53,543 bases of DNA from Chloroflexota bacterium (GTDB lineage: Bacteria; Chloroflexota; Dehalococcoidia; JACQUO01): assembly GCA_016210205.1 (NCBI GenBank), contig JACQUO010000003.1, forward strand, positions 1 to 53,543. The letters are read 5' to 3'. Both the position numbers and the translations under genes were made by a program. The notes below the pieces were generated by a model. It saw only the letters and a list, made by a program, of their open reading frames with translations. It made no database searches and was not told the origin of the DNA. Positions 8,835 to 21,381 of the stretch are shown here, piece after piece; within the stretch, counting starts at the first letter, position 1; each line of letters opens with the position of its first letter.

Positions 8835-10130
8835 ATGACTGTCGACGAAACCAAAGCAGTAGATAACCCCGGGGCCCACGCCAGGGCTGTCCCCGAGGCC
8901 CGCCCCGCCCGCCGCCCAGGGTTTCAGCTCAAGGCCTTCTCCTCCCTGCGCAACCGCAACTATCGCTATCTGTGGCTGGGCCAGGTAGCCGCCTCCAGCG
9001 GCATGTGGATGGAGCAGGTCTCCCGCGCCTGGCTCATCTGGGAGATGACCAAAGACCCCCTAATGCTGGGCCTGGTGCAGCTCTTCCGGGCCGGGCCCAT
9101 GCTGGTCTTCGGGCTGGTGGCCGGTGTGGCCGCCGACCGCTTTGACAAACGCTTCATCCTTATCTGCTCCAAGACTGTCACCTCCTCCATGCACTTCGTC
9201 CTGGCTGTCCTCATCGTGACGGGGCAGGTCCAGGTCTGGCAGGTCTTCGCCACCGCCTTCATCACGGGGACCTCCATGGCCTTCGACCAGCCCGCCCGCC
9301 AATCTCTCATCCCGGTGCTGGTGGGCCGGGACAATCTGATGAATGCCATCTCCCTCAACTCCATCGCCATGAACACCAGCCGCATCTTCGGCCCCTCCCT
9401 GGCGGGAGTCCTGATTGCGCTGATGGGCATCGGGGGGACCTACTTCTTCCAGGGCGGGATATACTCCTTGGCCCTCTTAGCCACCTTCCTGCTGGTGATA
9501 CCGCCGGGGGATGGCCAGCCCCGCGGCAGCACCCCCTACGGGGAGTTCAAAGAGGGCTTAGCCTATGTCTGGCAGGAGCGTCTGATTCTGGTCCTCCTGA
9601 TGGTGGCCCTCATCCCCATCATCCTGGCCATGCCCTATACCAGCCTCATGCCCGTCTTCGCCGACCAGGTCTTGGGGGTGGGGCCCCAGGGCCTGGGCCT
9701 GCTCCTCTCCGCCCCGGGCATCGGCTCCCTGGTGGGGGCTGGGGTCATCGCCACGCTGGGCGACTTCAAGGGCAAGGGCAAGGTCCTTCTGGCCGGCCTG
9801 GCCGTCTTCGGCATCTCTCTGCTCGCCTTCTCCCTATCCACCTCCATGCTGTTGTCCCTGGCGGTGCTCACCGGGGTGGGCATCGCCTTCACCATCTTCC
9901 AGGCGGTGAACAACACCGTCATCCTCACCTCCACCCCACCCCCGCTTCACGGCCGGGTCATGAGCATCTACATGATGGACCGCGGCCTCATGCCTCTGGG
10001 GAGCGCCATGATGGGATTTGCGGCCCGCTACCTGGGAGCGCCCCTGACTTTGAGCCTAGCCGCCTCCCTGTGCCTCTTCTTGGTGGCGGCGGTAGCCATC
10101 TTCTCCCCCCGGATGCGGAACCTGGACTAG
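8835..10130 (+). CDS. MFS transporter, MFS_3 family, tandem copy 2
   Basis: 431 residues, a close paralogue of the preceding gene; both carry FSSLR.RNYRY, VADRF(D/N)KR, MAMP-type loops and IYMMD near the C-terminus. The 78-bp gap before it includes a perfect TATAAT at 8772-8777 but no good -35, so an independent promoter is uncertain. Differences between the copies are mostly conservative, so both are probably functional. Substrate unknown. Confidence 0.9.
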   Translation: MTVDETKAVDNPGAHARAVPEARPARRPGFQLKAFSSLRNRNYRYLWLGQVAASSGMWMEQVSRAWLIWEMTKDPLMLGLVQLFRAGPMLVFGLVAGVAADRFDKRFILICSKTVTSSMHFVLAVLIVTGQVQVWQVFATAFITGTSMAFDQPARQSLIPVLVGRDNLMNAISLNSIAMNTSRIFGPSLAGVLIALMGIGGTYFFQGGIYSLALLATFLLVIPPGDGQPRGSTPYGEFKEGLAYVWQERLILVLLMVALIPIILAMPYTSLMPVFADQVLGVGPQGLGLLLSAPGIGSLVGAGVIATLGDFKGKGKVLLAGLAVFGISLLAFSLSTSMLLSLAVLTGVGIAFTIFQAVNNTVILTSTPPPLHGRVMSIYMMDRGLMPLGSAMMGFAARYLGAPLTLSLAASLCLFLVAAVAIFSPRMRNLD

Positions 10131-10143
10131 CCCCGGCTGCAAA

Positions 10144-10164
10144 AGGAGGATGACCTGTCCTCCT
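10144..10164 (+). terminator. Hairpin after the MFS cluster
   Basis: Perfect 7-bp stem AGGAGGA/TCCTCCT with a 7-nt loop, 14 bp after the MFS stop. No T-run follows directly, so it is only a possible terminator or mRNA 3' end. The rest of 10131-10351 shows nothing recognisable. Confidence 0.4.
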
Positions 10165-10351
10165 GCGAGGGGCAGTTTTCGGCCAGCTTTAGCCGCCCCT
10201 TGCAAAACGACGGCGATTGTGGATAATTGTAGTGCTTGCCCAAGCCGTTTCCCCCTGCTCGGCGACCTCATAGAGCACCAGCAGAGTGGGCCGCTTCCCT
10301 TGAGCGCAAAATGACCCTGAGCCTCATTCAGCACGGCCTTGTAGACTGAGG

Positions 10352-11272
10352 TTGACCTTGGAAAACACCTTAAACACCTTCCTCCAATTTCTTAGCCAGG
10401 AAAAAGGCTTCTCCTCCAACACCGTGGCAGCCTACGGCAATGACCTGCGCCAACTGGCAGAGTTCCTCAGAACCGAGGCCGGGCACAACGGCCAGGAGCC
10501 CCAGTGGACGACAGTGGAAAGGCCCCTCCTTCTGGGCTATCTGGTCAACCTGCGGGAGAAACGCTACTCCGCCGCCACCACCGCCCGCAAGGTGGCCTCC
10601 ATTCGCTCCCTGTTCAACTACCTCTCCTCTCAAGGCCAGATGGCACAGAACCCCGCCTTGGAGCTGGCCTCTCCCAGGGTGGAGAAGTCCCAGCCCCAGG
10701 TCATCGGCATAGAGGAGATACAAAGCCTGCTCCGGGCCACCGACGCCAAGCCCAACCCCGAGGCCCAGCGGGACGGCGCCATGATTGAGTTGCTCTTCAA
10801 CTCCGGCCTCCGCGTGACGGAGCTGGTGTCCCTGGATGTGTCCAATGTGAACCTGGAGCCGGGCTACCTGCGTTACCACGGGCTGCGTCCTCGCAGCCCC
10901 ACCCGCGAACGGAGACTCTCCCTACCCCCCCCGGTGCTCCAGCGATTGCAGGGCTATCTTTCGCAGTCCCGGCCCCAGCTCACCAGCGACTCCCAGGAAC
11001 CGGCCCTGTTCCTGAACCGCCGCGGGCAACGCCTCACCCGCCAGGGCTTCTGGCTCATCCTCAAGGGCTATGCCAAGCAGGCCAAGCTCAGCGGTGTCAC
11101 CCCCCACACCTTGCGCCACAGCATCGCCGCCCACCTCCTGCACAGCGGCCGCATGAGCCTGAGAGAGATCCAGGAGTTCCTGGGCCACGCCAACAGCTCC
11201 ACCACCAAGGTCTATGCCTCAGTGAAGCCTATCCTCCCCTCCTCCCGCCTGGCCAAGGCCAAACCGCGTTAA
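10352..11272 (+). CDS. XerC/XerD-like tyrosine recombinase
   Basis: 306 residues, the usual size of XerC/D, which resolve chromosome dimers at dif. An N-terminal SAM-like core-binding domain (residues ~1-105, LNTFLQFLSQEKGFSSNTVAAY) precedes the catalytic domain. Catalytic residues are R154 (SGLRVTEL), H252 and R255 (HTLRHS), H279 (LGHANSS) and Y288 (KVYASV). The beta-hairpin lysine is not visible in its usual place: the segment reads LRPRSPTRERR. TTG start at 10352. It stands alone, with no phage or integron genes beside it, so a housekeeping role is likelier than a mobile one. Whether it is the true Xer or a paralogue cannot be told here. Confidence 0.85.
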   Translation: MTLENTLNTFLQFLSQEKGFSSNTVAAYGNDLRQLAEFLRTEAGHNGQEPQWTTVERPLLLGYLVNLREKRYSAATTARKVASIRSLFNYLSSQGQMAQNPALELASPRVEKSQPQVIGIEEIQSLLRATDAKPNPEAQRDGAMIELLFNSGLRVTELVSLDVSNVNLEPGYLRYHGLRPRSPTRERRLSLPPPVLQRLQGYLSQSRPQLTSDSQEPALFLNRRGQRLTRQGFWLILKGYAKQAKLSGVTPHTLRHSIAAHLLHSGRMSLREIQEFLGHANSSTTKVYASVKPILPSSRLAKAKPR

Positions 11273-11379
11273 GCCACCGCCCCATCCGCCTCCCAAACCC
11301 CAACGCACCCCAGCTCAGCGGCCCCCGGCCCCCAACTGCCCATCCCCTGCTCAGGGGCGTTTAGCAACTGAGGCGTCCA

Positions 11380-11545
11380 GAGAGACTAAGCCCTCCGGAG
11401 GGATGGCGGCCTGCCCTGAGCAAAACCCAAAGGATGCCCCCGGGGGCTGCTTCAGCTCCCCCTCTCCTGTGGGAGCCAGAGAGGGCGCACCCCTCAGGCA
11501 GGGGCTTGGAGGTGCCCCACAGCTCTCCTTTCCCTCCCCCCTTCT
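11380..11545 (+). repeat. Degenerate dispersed repeat, copy C1
   Basis: Contains recognisable pieces of the family: CCCCCTCTCCTGTGGGAGC, GGCGCACCCCTCAGGCAGGGGCTTGGAGGTG and a C-rich tail. It lies in the 663-bp gene-free stretch 11273-11935. Confidence 0.55.
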
Positions 11546-11654
11546 CCAATAGTGGGCGGGCTTGTTTTCTTCACCCACCCAGCCCATGGTGCAGGGACCT
11601 CGCCCCTCGTCGGAGTCCTTGTGGTATCCCCCCGACAATATTCTCCACACTTTC

Positions 11655-11766
11655 CCAGGGGAGTCCAGAGGGGCGTACCCCTCTGGCAGGGGCTTGGGGG
11701 TGCCCCCCCAATTCCCTTCCTTCCCCCTCTCCTGCAGGAGAGGGGGTCAGGGGGTGAGGTATATGT
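11655..11766 (+). repeat. Dispersed intergenic repeat, copy C2 (both modules)
   Basis: GGGAGTCCAGAGGGG...CCCCTCTGG, then GGGGGTGCCCCCC, then the module-2 palindrome CTCTCCTGCAGGAGAG followed by GGGGGTGAGGTATA. Same orientation as the downstream gene. The remainder of 11273-11935 outside the repeats and the promoter shows no supported gene. Confidence 0.85.
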
Positions 11767-11863
11767 AGCATGAAGGACGCCTACCAGAAGGATAAAGTCC
11801 CTCGGCCCGGGGGATTTAGGGGGCCCAGAAGCCTCGCTCCACACCCTCCCTGTGGCTCACTCC

Positions 11864-11893
11864 TTGCCAGCTTGCTTCAGGGAATGCTATAAT
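11864..11893 (+). promoter_or_regulatory. Sigma70-type promoter of the LOG-like/enolase operon
   Basis: TTGCCA, 18-bp spacer, perfect TATAAT. The expected transcript start near 11900 rules out the ATG at 11852 as the start of the next gene and supports TTG 11936. Confidence 0.65.
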
Positions 11894-11925
11894 TCGCCCC
11901 GAATTCAGCCCTGCCGCAGGCATGA

Positions 11926-14789
<2,864 letters not shown>

Positions 14790-14833
14790 TCATCCCAGCA
14801 CACTAGTGTCCCGTCAGATTATTGGGACGCCAT

Positions 14834-14940
14834 AAGGGGGTGCAGGGGGCGAAGCCCCCGCCGGGGGTCTGGGGGTGTCCCCCAAATCCCATATTTACCC
14901 CCTCTCCAGCAGGAGAGGGGGCCAGGGGGTGAGGTATGAC
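14834..14940 (+). repeat. Dispersed intergenic repeat, copy D (both modules)
   Basis: GGGGGTGCAGGGGGCGAAGC then CCCCCGCCGGGG, GTCTGGGGGTGTCCCCC, then CTCTCCAGCAGGAGAG and CAGGGGGTGAGGTAT. It lies between the dehydratase stop and the GAPDH promoter region. Confidence 0.85.
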
Positions 14941-14942
14941 CC

Positions 14943-14970
14943 TTAGAAGAACACAAGGAAAATGTATTCT
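14943..14970 (+). promoter_or_regulatory. Weak promoter candidate for gap
   Basis: TTAGAA, 16-bp spacer, TATTCT immediately after repeat copy D. The CCCTTAGA start and spacing resemble the promoter following repeat copy A. A good Shine-Dalgarno AGGAGGGG precedes the ATG at 15002. Confidence 0.4.
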
Positions 14971-14992
14971 CATTTAAGTGCCGCGACACTAG

Positions 14993-16018
<1,026 letters not shown>

Positions 16019-16033
16019 GGCCCTGCCCCCAGG

Positions 16034-16210
16034 GTGCGCCGAGAAATCCTGCCCGCTTCCCTCTCCATCCTGGCCCTGGCGGCCCTGCTCAACCTGATTT
16101 ACTGGCTGGCCACGGGGCTTTCCCCGTGGCCCTACTTCACCTTCGGGGTGGCGACGGGCGCGGCCATGGGCTTCATCGTCCTGGTTCTCTCCGCCCCCCG
16201 CCGCCTCTGA
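16034..16210 (+). CDS. Small two-helix membrane protein
   Basis: 58 residues from a GTG start, with two hydrophobic helices joined by a short GLSPWPYFTFG turn and a basic C-terminus (APRRL). It fills the gap between gap and the giant membrane protein, 15 bp after the gap stop and 12 bp before the next start, so it is probably in one transcript. Codon use is as GC-rich at third positions as its neighbours, which supports coding. Not recognised; a helper of the following transferase is only a guess. Confidence 0.6.
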   Translation: MRREILPASLSILALAALLNLIYWLATGLSPWPYFTFGVATGAAMGFIVLVLSAPRRL

Positions 16211-16222
16211 GGAAAGCCCGCC

Positions 16223-19200
16223 GTGGCCTGGCGCGCTGATGCCCACGGCGAGGAGAACCCCCGCCTGAAGCGGCTCGCCCCCTGGCTGCTGGGGGGCATC
16301 CTGCTCCTGGCCCTGGCCCTCCGCCTCTACGGGCTCGACTGGGACCGGGGCTTCCCCTGGACCCCCCACCCCGACGAGCGGGCCATCCTCATGTATGTGG
16401 GTGACCGCATCTCCCTGCCCTGGCCCCCGGACCTGGGCCGGCTCCTGGATGCCCGCCTCAGCCCTCTCAACCCCCACTGGTTCCCCTACGGCCACCTGCC
16501 CCTCTACCTCCTGAAGCTGGTGGCCCACTTCGCCTCCTTCTTCAGGCCCGGTCTTTCCGGGGACGAGATGTGGCTGGCGGGCCGAGGCTTATCCGTCCTC
16601 TTCGACCTGGGGACGGTGCTCCTGACCTATCTCCTGGGAAGACGGCTCTTGGGCCAAGGAGTGGGGCTGCTAGGAGCCGCCCTGGTGGCCGTGGCCGTGC
16701 TCCCCATCCAGCTGGCCCACTTCTACGCCGTGGATGTGCCCCTGGCCTTCTTCACCACCCTCACCCTGCTCCTCTGCGCCCACCTGGCGGAGCGAGGGGG
16801 CCGACGCGCTGCCCTGCTGGCGGGGGCCGCCCTGGGGCTGGCCCTGGCCACCAAGGCCGCCGCGGCGACCCTGCTCCTGCCCCTGGCCCTGGCCCACCTC
16901 CTGGCCGCCCGCCAGGGTGGAGGCCCTCCGCTGCCCCCAGCCCTGCGCGGCCTGGCGCTCTCGGGCCTGGCCGCCTTTGCCGCCTTCTTCATCGCCATGC
17001 CCTACGCCCTTCTAGACTTCCCCTCCTTCATCGGCGGAGTCCTGGAGCAGGGGGCCATGGCCCGAGGGCTTTTGGACTACCCCTACACGCGCCAGTATAT
17101 CGGCAACACCCCTTATCTATATCCGGTCACGCAGCTGACGGTCTGGGGACTGGGGCTGCCCCTGGGGCTGGCCGCCTGGGGCGGCCTTCTCTACTTCGTG
17201 GTGAGAGTCTTACGACATCCCCTGCGGGCCGACCTCCTGCTCCTCTCCTGGGCCTTGCCCTACTTCCTCTTCATCGGCAGCTTCCAGGTGCAGTTCCTGC
17301 GCTACTGGCTCCCCCTGGTGCCGGTCCTGGCCCTCATGGCCGCAGCCCTGCTCCTGGCCCTGTGGCGCCGCGCCCGGGGCTGGGACCGCCTGGGGGCCGG
17401 GGCCCTCATCGCCCTGGTGCTGGCCGCCTCCCTGGGCTATGCCTTGGCCTATGTCAACATGTACTCCCAGGAGCACCCCGCCGTCCGAGCCGCCCGCTGG
17501 CTCCGGGAGCACGCCCCTCCGGGTAGCCTGGCGCTCAAAGAGCACTGGGAGGAATCGTTGCCGGGGATGGAGCGATTTCGGGTACAGGAGCTGCCCCTTT
17601 ACGACGATGATAGCCAGGCCAAGCTGGACCTCATGGCCAGCTCCCTGGCCCGGGCCGACTATTTGGTCTTTTACAGCAACCGCCTCTATGGCACCATCCC
17701 ACGCCTCTCCCCGCGCTATCCCATCACCTCCCGCTACTACCGCCTCCTCTTCTCCGGCGAGCTGGGCTATGAGCTGGCCCACTATGAGACCTCCTACCCC
17801 CAGCTTCTGGGCCTCACCCTGCAGGACGACACCTTCCGGCGGCCCGGCCTGACGCCCCCCGGCGCCCTGGCCGCCTCCGGGCCGGGGGTCGCCCTCAACC
17901 TGGGCTATGCCGACGAGTCCTTCACCGTCTATGACCACCCCCTGGTCCTCATCTTCCGGAACACGGAGCGCCGCGACGCCACCTCCCTGAAGCTCCTCCT
18001 GGGGCGGGGCCAGCCCCCCTCCCCGGGCCTGCTCACCCCCGCCGACGCCGTGGCCCAGCGGGATGGCGGCACCTGGGCCGAGCTGTATCCCCCGGATGCC
18101 ATCCCGCAAAAGGCGCCCCTCCTGGCCTGGCTCCTAGCCCTGGAGGGGATGGCCCTGCTGGCCTTGCCGGTGGGCTTCTGGCTCTTCCGCCCCTTCCGCG
18201 ACCGCGGCTTCCTTCTGGCCAAAGCCCTGGCCCTGCTCCTCCTGGCCTATCCCCTCTGGCTGCTGGCCTCCTGGAAGGCCCTCCCCTTCCAAAGAGAGAC
18301 CATAATGCTAGTCTTGGGCGCCGCGGCCCTGCTCTCGCTCTATCTCTGGGCCCGCGGCTGGCCTGAGCTTTGGGCCTTCCTGCGGGCCAACGGCCGCCTG
18401 CTCCTGGCCAGCGAGGCCCTCTTCCTGGGGGCCTTCTTGCTCTTCTACACCCTTCGTCTCTGGAACCCAGACCTATGGTACGGCTTCTACCGGGGCGGCG
18501 AGAAGCCCATGGACTTCGCCTACCTCAATGCCGTCCTCAAGTCCACCTACCTGCCCCCCTACGACCCCTGGTTCGCCGGGGGCTACCTCAACTACTACTA
18601 CTTCGGCCAGTTCCTGCTGGCGGTCCCCATCAAGCTCCTGGGCCTCAACCCCGCCATCGCCTACAACCTGGCCCTGCCCACCCTCTTCGCCCTCACCGCC
18701 GGGGGAGCCTTCTGCCTGGTCTTCAATCTGGCTTCACGGGCGCAGGAAAGGAAAGAGGACACCCCCAGCCCAGAGAGGGGATGGGGCGGCCCAGCCCTGG
18801 CGGGCCTGGCCGGGGCCGCCCTGGTGGCGGTGGCGGGGAACCTGGATGGCCTGGTGCAGCTGGCCCAGGGGGCCTGGAGCGTCCTCCAGGGTGGGAGCTT
18901 CCCCGCCTTCGATTACTGGCGCAGCAGCCGCATGATTGAAGGCGGCTTCGAGATTACCGAGTTCCCCTTCTTCTCCTTCCTCTGGGGCGACCTCCACGCC
19001 CACCTCATCGCCCTGCCCTTCGGACTTTTGGCCCTGGGCCTGGCCCTGAGCCATGTCCTGCACCGGGCCCCGGACTCTGACCAGGCCCCCCCTGCCGCCC
19101 CGACTAGTTGGGGCTCCTGGGGCGCGCTCGCGGCCCTGGGCCTGACCCTGGGGGCACTCCGGGCCGCCAACACCTGGGACCTGCCCACCTATCTCCTGGC

Positions 19201-20491
19201 GGCGGCCGGCGCCGCTCTTTTGGGAGGCTCCCTGGCGGGGGAGCGAGGCTCCACCTTATGGCTGGGCAGCCTGGGGCGGACTGCCCTGGCCCTGGGCCTG
19301 GCCTTCGCCCTCTTCTGGCCCTTCCAGGAAAGCTACCAGACCTTCTACTTCGGCCTGGAGCTGGCCCAGGAGAAGACGCCCTTCCACCGCTACTTCGCCA
19401 TCCATGGCCTCTTCATTTTTCTGCTGCTGAGCCTGGCCCTCACCGAGCTCATGCGGCCGCGGTGGGCCCTCCTGGGGCCCTGGGGCGCCTTGCGACAGGG
19501 CGTGAGGAGCGCCCTGGGCGCCCCCATAGCTGGCCTGGGCCTCTGGGCGGAGCGCGCCTACTGGCTCGGAGTGCCCCTGGTGGCAGCCGCCTTGCTGGCG
19601 CTGCGGTGGAATACGGTGGCCTTCCTCTGGCTCTTCCTGGCGCTGCTCCTGCCCGCGGCCGCAGCGGAGCTGCGTCTGAGGCGGCAGCCGGCCCTCCTCT
19701 TCGCCTACGGCCTGGCGGCCCTGGCGGCCCTCCTGGGCCTGGGGGTGGAGCTGGTTACCCTCCAGGGCGACCTGGGGCGCATGAACACCGTCTTCAAGTT
19801 CTACTTCCAGGCCTGGGCCCTCTGGGCCCTGGCGGCCGCCTTCGCCCTCTGGTGGCTGGCCCAGAGCGCCCCCTGGCCGGGCCGCCTCCCCGGGCAAGGC
19901 GGCTGGGCCAAGGCCTGGTGGGCCAGCCTCCTCTTCCTGGGCCTGACCGTGGCCATCTACCCCGTGGCCGCCACCCCGGCCCGGGTGGCCCATCGCTTCC
20001 AGCCGCTCCCCGCCACCGCCGACGGCATGGCCTTTATGGCCACCGCCACCTATCAGGACGAGCGCGGCGCGGTGGACCTCTCCTGGGACTACCAGGCCAT
20101 ACGGTGGCTGCAAGGCCATGTCCAGGGCAGCCCCGTGGTGGTGGACGCCAACACCGGCCTCTACCGCTGGGGCTCCCGAGTCTCCGTCTTCACCGGCCTC
20201 CCCACCATCGTGGGGTGGGACTGGCACCAGCAGCAGCAGCGCTGGGGCTACCGTCAGGCCGTGGACGACCGCCTCCGAGACCTGGACGAGCTCTACCGCA
20301 GCCCGAACCCGGAGCGGAAGAAGGCCATCCTGGCCCAATACCGGGTGGGCTATGTCTATGTGGGCAGGCTGGAGCAACTCTACTATCCCGCCGCGGGACT
20401 GGAAGCCCTGGAGACCCTGGACACCCTGGCGCTCGCCTACGAGAACCCTGAGGTCAGGATATACCGGGTCGCCAGCCCGAGCAAGCGCTAG
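16223..20491 (+). CDS. Giant GT39-like / Chlor_Arch_YYY (DUF2298) membrane protein
   Basis: 1422 residues from a GTG start, highly hydrophobic, with perhaps 25 or more membrane segments. The N-terminal ~600 residues resemble GT39/ArnT-type lipid-linked sugar transferases: TPHPDERAILMYVGD near the start, HFYAVDVPLAFFTTLTLLL and ATKAAAATLLLPLAL. The second half carries the YYYxG motif (GGYLNYYYFGQF) of the TIGR03662/DUF2298 family, EFPFFSFLWGDLHAHLIALP and RMNTVFKFYFQAW. Families of this kind occur in Chloroflexota and Archaea, and the role is thought to be surface glycosylation. The substrate is unknown and no glycan genes surround it. It is the largest gene in the window. Confidence 0.88.
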   Translation: MAWRADAHGEENPRLKRLAPWLLGGILLLALALRLYGLDWDRGFPWTPHPDERAILMYVGDRISLPWPPDLGRLLDARLSPLNPHWFPYGHLPLYLLKLVAHFASFFRPGLSGDEMWLAGRGLSVLFDLGTVLLTYLLGRRLLGQGVGLLGAALVAVAVLPIQLAHFYAVDVPLAFFTTLTLLLCAHLAERGGRRAALLAGAALGLALATKAAAATLLLPLALAHLLAARQGGGPPLPPALRGLALSGLAAFAAFFIAMPYALLDFPSFIGGVLEQGAMARGLLDYPYTRQYIGNTPYLYPVTQLTVWGLGLPLGLAAWGGLLYFVVRVLRHPLRADLLLLSWALPYFLFIGSFQVQFLRYWLPLVPVLALMAAALLLALWRRARGWDRLGAGALIALVLAASLGYALAYVNMYSQEHPAVRAARWLREHAPPGSLALKEHWEESLPGMERFRVQELPLYDDDSQAKLDLMASSLARADYLVFYSNRLYGTIPRLSPRYPITSRYYRLLFSGELGYELAHYETSYPQLLGLTLQDDTFRRPGLTPPGALAASGPGVALNLGYADESFTVYDHPLVLIFRNTERRDATSLKLLLGRGQPPSPGLLTPADAVAQRDGGTWAELYPPDAIPQKAPLLAWLLALEGMALLALPVGFWLFRPFRDRGFLLAKALALLLLAYPLWLLASWKALPFQRETIMLVLGAAALLSLYLWARGWPELWAFLRANGRLLLASEALFLGAFLLFYTLRLWNPDLWYGFYRGGEKPMDFAYLNAVLKSTYLPPYDPWFAGGYLNYYYFGQFLLAVPIKLLGLNPAIAYNLALPTLFALTAGGAFCLVFNLASRAQERKEDTPSPERGWGGPALAGLAGAALVAVAGNLDGLVQLAQGAWSVLQGGSFPAFDYWRSSRMIEGGFEITEFPFFSFLWGDLHAHLIALPFGLLALGLALSHVLHRAPDSDQAPPAAPTSWGSWGALAALGLTLGALRAANTWDLPTYLLAAAGAALLGGSLAGERGSTLWLGSLGRTALALGLAFALFWPFQESYQTFYFGLELAQEKTPFHRYFAIHGLFIFLLLSLALTELMRPRWALLGPWGALRQGVRSALGAPIAGLGLWAERAYWLGVPLVAAALLALRWNTVAFLWLFLALLLPAAAAELRLRRQPALLFAYGLAALAALLGLGVELVTLQGDLGRMNTVFKFYFQAWALWALAAAFALWWLAQSAPWPGRLPGQGGWAKAWWASLLFLGLTVAIYPVAATPARVAHRFQPLPATADGMAFMATATYQDERGAVDLSWDYQAIRWLQGHVQGSPVVVDANTGLYRWGSRVSVFTGLPTIVGWDWHQQQQRWGYRQAVDDRLRDLDELYRSPNPERKKAILAQYRVGYVYVGRLEQLYYPAAGLEALETLDTLALAYENPEVRIYRVASPSKR

Positions 20492-20544
20492 CGCTTCGCT
20501 GCGCCCATCGCGGAGCCCGGAGGAGCGCACACCCCACCCATGGC

Positions 20545-20755
20545 AGGCGGGGGTGCAGAGGGCTAAGCCCCCTGCCGGGGGTCTGGGGGTGTCCCCCAGC
20601 CTCCCTTCCCCTTCCCCTCTCTCCCCACAGGAGCGGACAACCCAGGGGTGCAGGGGCCGTGGGCCCCTGCTAGGGGGTTGGGGGGACCCCCCCCACACAC
20701 ACATTTATCCCCCCTTCTCCTACAGGAGAAGGGGACCAGGGGGATGAGGTATAAC
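20545..20755 (+). repeat. Dispersed intergenic repeats, copies E1 and E2
   Basis: Two units in tandem fill the 328-bp gap 20492-20819. E1 (20545-20636) has GGGGGTGCAGAGGG, GTCTGGGGGTGTCCCCC and a degraded module 2. E2 (20640-20755) has GGGGTGCAGGGGCCGTGGGC, a GGGGGGACCCCCCC variant, module 2 as CTTCTCCTACAGGAGAAG and the ending GGGGGATGAGGTATAA. Both have the same orientation as rpsT. Confidence 0.85.
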
Positions 20756-20759
20756 CTGC

Positions 20760-20788
20760 TTGCATCGCCTGGGACTTTATTGTAGGAT
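20760..20788 (+). promoter_or_regulatory. Promoter of rpsT
   Basis: TTGCAT, 17-bp spacer, TAGGAT, right after repeat E2 and about 30 bp before the TTG start of rpsT, which has a GGGAGG site. Confidence 0.55.
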
Positions 20789-20819
20789 ATGGCAGCGTTA
20801 TCTTTGGGAGGTATAGCAG

Positions 20820-21188
20820 TTGCCCAATACCAAATCGGCGGCCAAAGCCCTCCGAGTCTCCGTGCGAAGGCAGAAGCAGAACCGGCCTATCCGCACCGCG
20901 ACCCGCACCTCGGTGACCAAGGCCATCAAGGCCGTCCAGGAGCAGCCTCAAGAGGAGGCCAGGAGCGCCATCCGGTCCGCCGAGCGCATCCTGGACAAAG
21001 CTGCTCACAAGAAGATCATTCACCCCAACAAGGCCGCCCGGCTCAAGTCTCGCCTGATGAAGCGGCTCAACGCGCAGACGGCAGCCACCGGAAAAGCCCC
21101 CGCGAAAACGACCCCTGCCCGAAAAGCCCCTGCCCGAAAAGCCCCCGCCCGAAAGACCCCAGCCCGAAAGACCACCCGCAAACCCTAG
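20820..21188 (+). CDS. rpsT: 30S ribosomal protein S20 with a basic C-terminal repeat tail
   Basis: Binds 16S rRNA early in 30S assembly. 122 residues against about 85-90 for most S20 proteins. The core (PNTKSAAKALRVS, KKIIHPNKAARLKSRL) is typical. After about residue 87 a 35-residue tail of Ala/Pro/Lys/Arg repeats follows, such as KAPARKAPARKTPARK, resembling histone H1-like or other nucleic-acid-binding tails. TTG start with GGGAGG 9 bp upstream. The tail is encoded by near-perfect DNA repeats, so slippage could change its length. Confidence 0.95.
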   Translation: MPNTKSAAKALRVSVRRQKQNRPIRTATRTSVTKAIKAVQEQPQEEARSAIRSAERILDKAAHKKIIHPNKAARLKSRLMKRLNAQTAATGKAPAKTTPARKAPARKAPARKTPARKTTRKP

Positions 21189-21199
21189 CAGGCTGCGGA

Positions 21200-21325
21200 A
21201 AAGGGGAGTCCAGAGGGGCGAAGTCCCTTTGGCGGGGGGCTGGGGGTGTCCCCCAGATATAAATCAATCCACGAAGGGGCTCCCTTGAACCCCCTTGAGG
21301 GGGTTTGGGGGTGTTCTTCAGCAGC
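21200..21325 (+). repeat. Dispersed intergenic repeat, copy F (module 1 plus fragment)
   Basis: GGGGAGTCCAGAGGGGCGAAG then CCCTTTGGCGGGG and GGGGGTGTCCCCCAGATATAA. A second partial unit at 21275-21320 reads CCCCCTTGAGGGGGTTTGGG. Module 2 is missing. It lies upstream of lexA in the same orientation. Confidence 0.75.
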
Positions 21326-21348
21326 CTGCTAGGAACTCCCCCGGGCTA

Positions 21349-21377
21349 TTGACATCAAGGCCCTTCCCTGGTAGACT
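21349..21377 (+). promoter_or_regulatory. lexA promoter
   Basis: Perfect TTGACA, 17-bp spacer, TAGACT. The expected start of transcription falls on the LexA operator at 21382-21397. Confidence 0.8.
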
Positions 21378-21381
21378 AGCC

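Noticed and set aside
11361-11844. Several small frames at 11.4-11.8 kb
   Set aside because: Same repeat family as above; no ribosome sites or homologous protein features.
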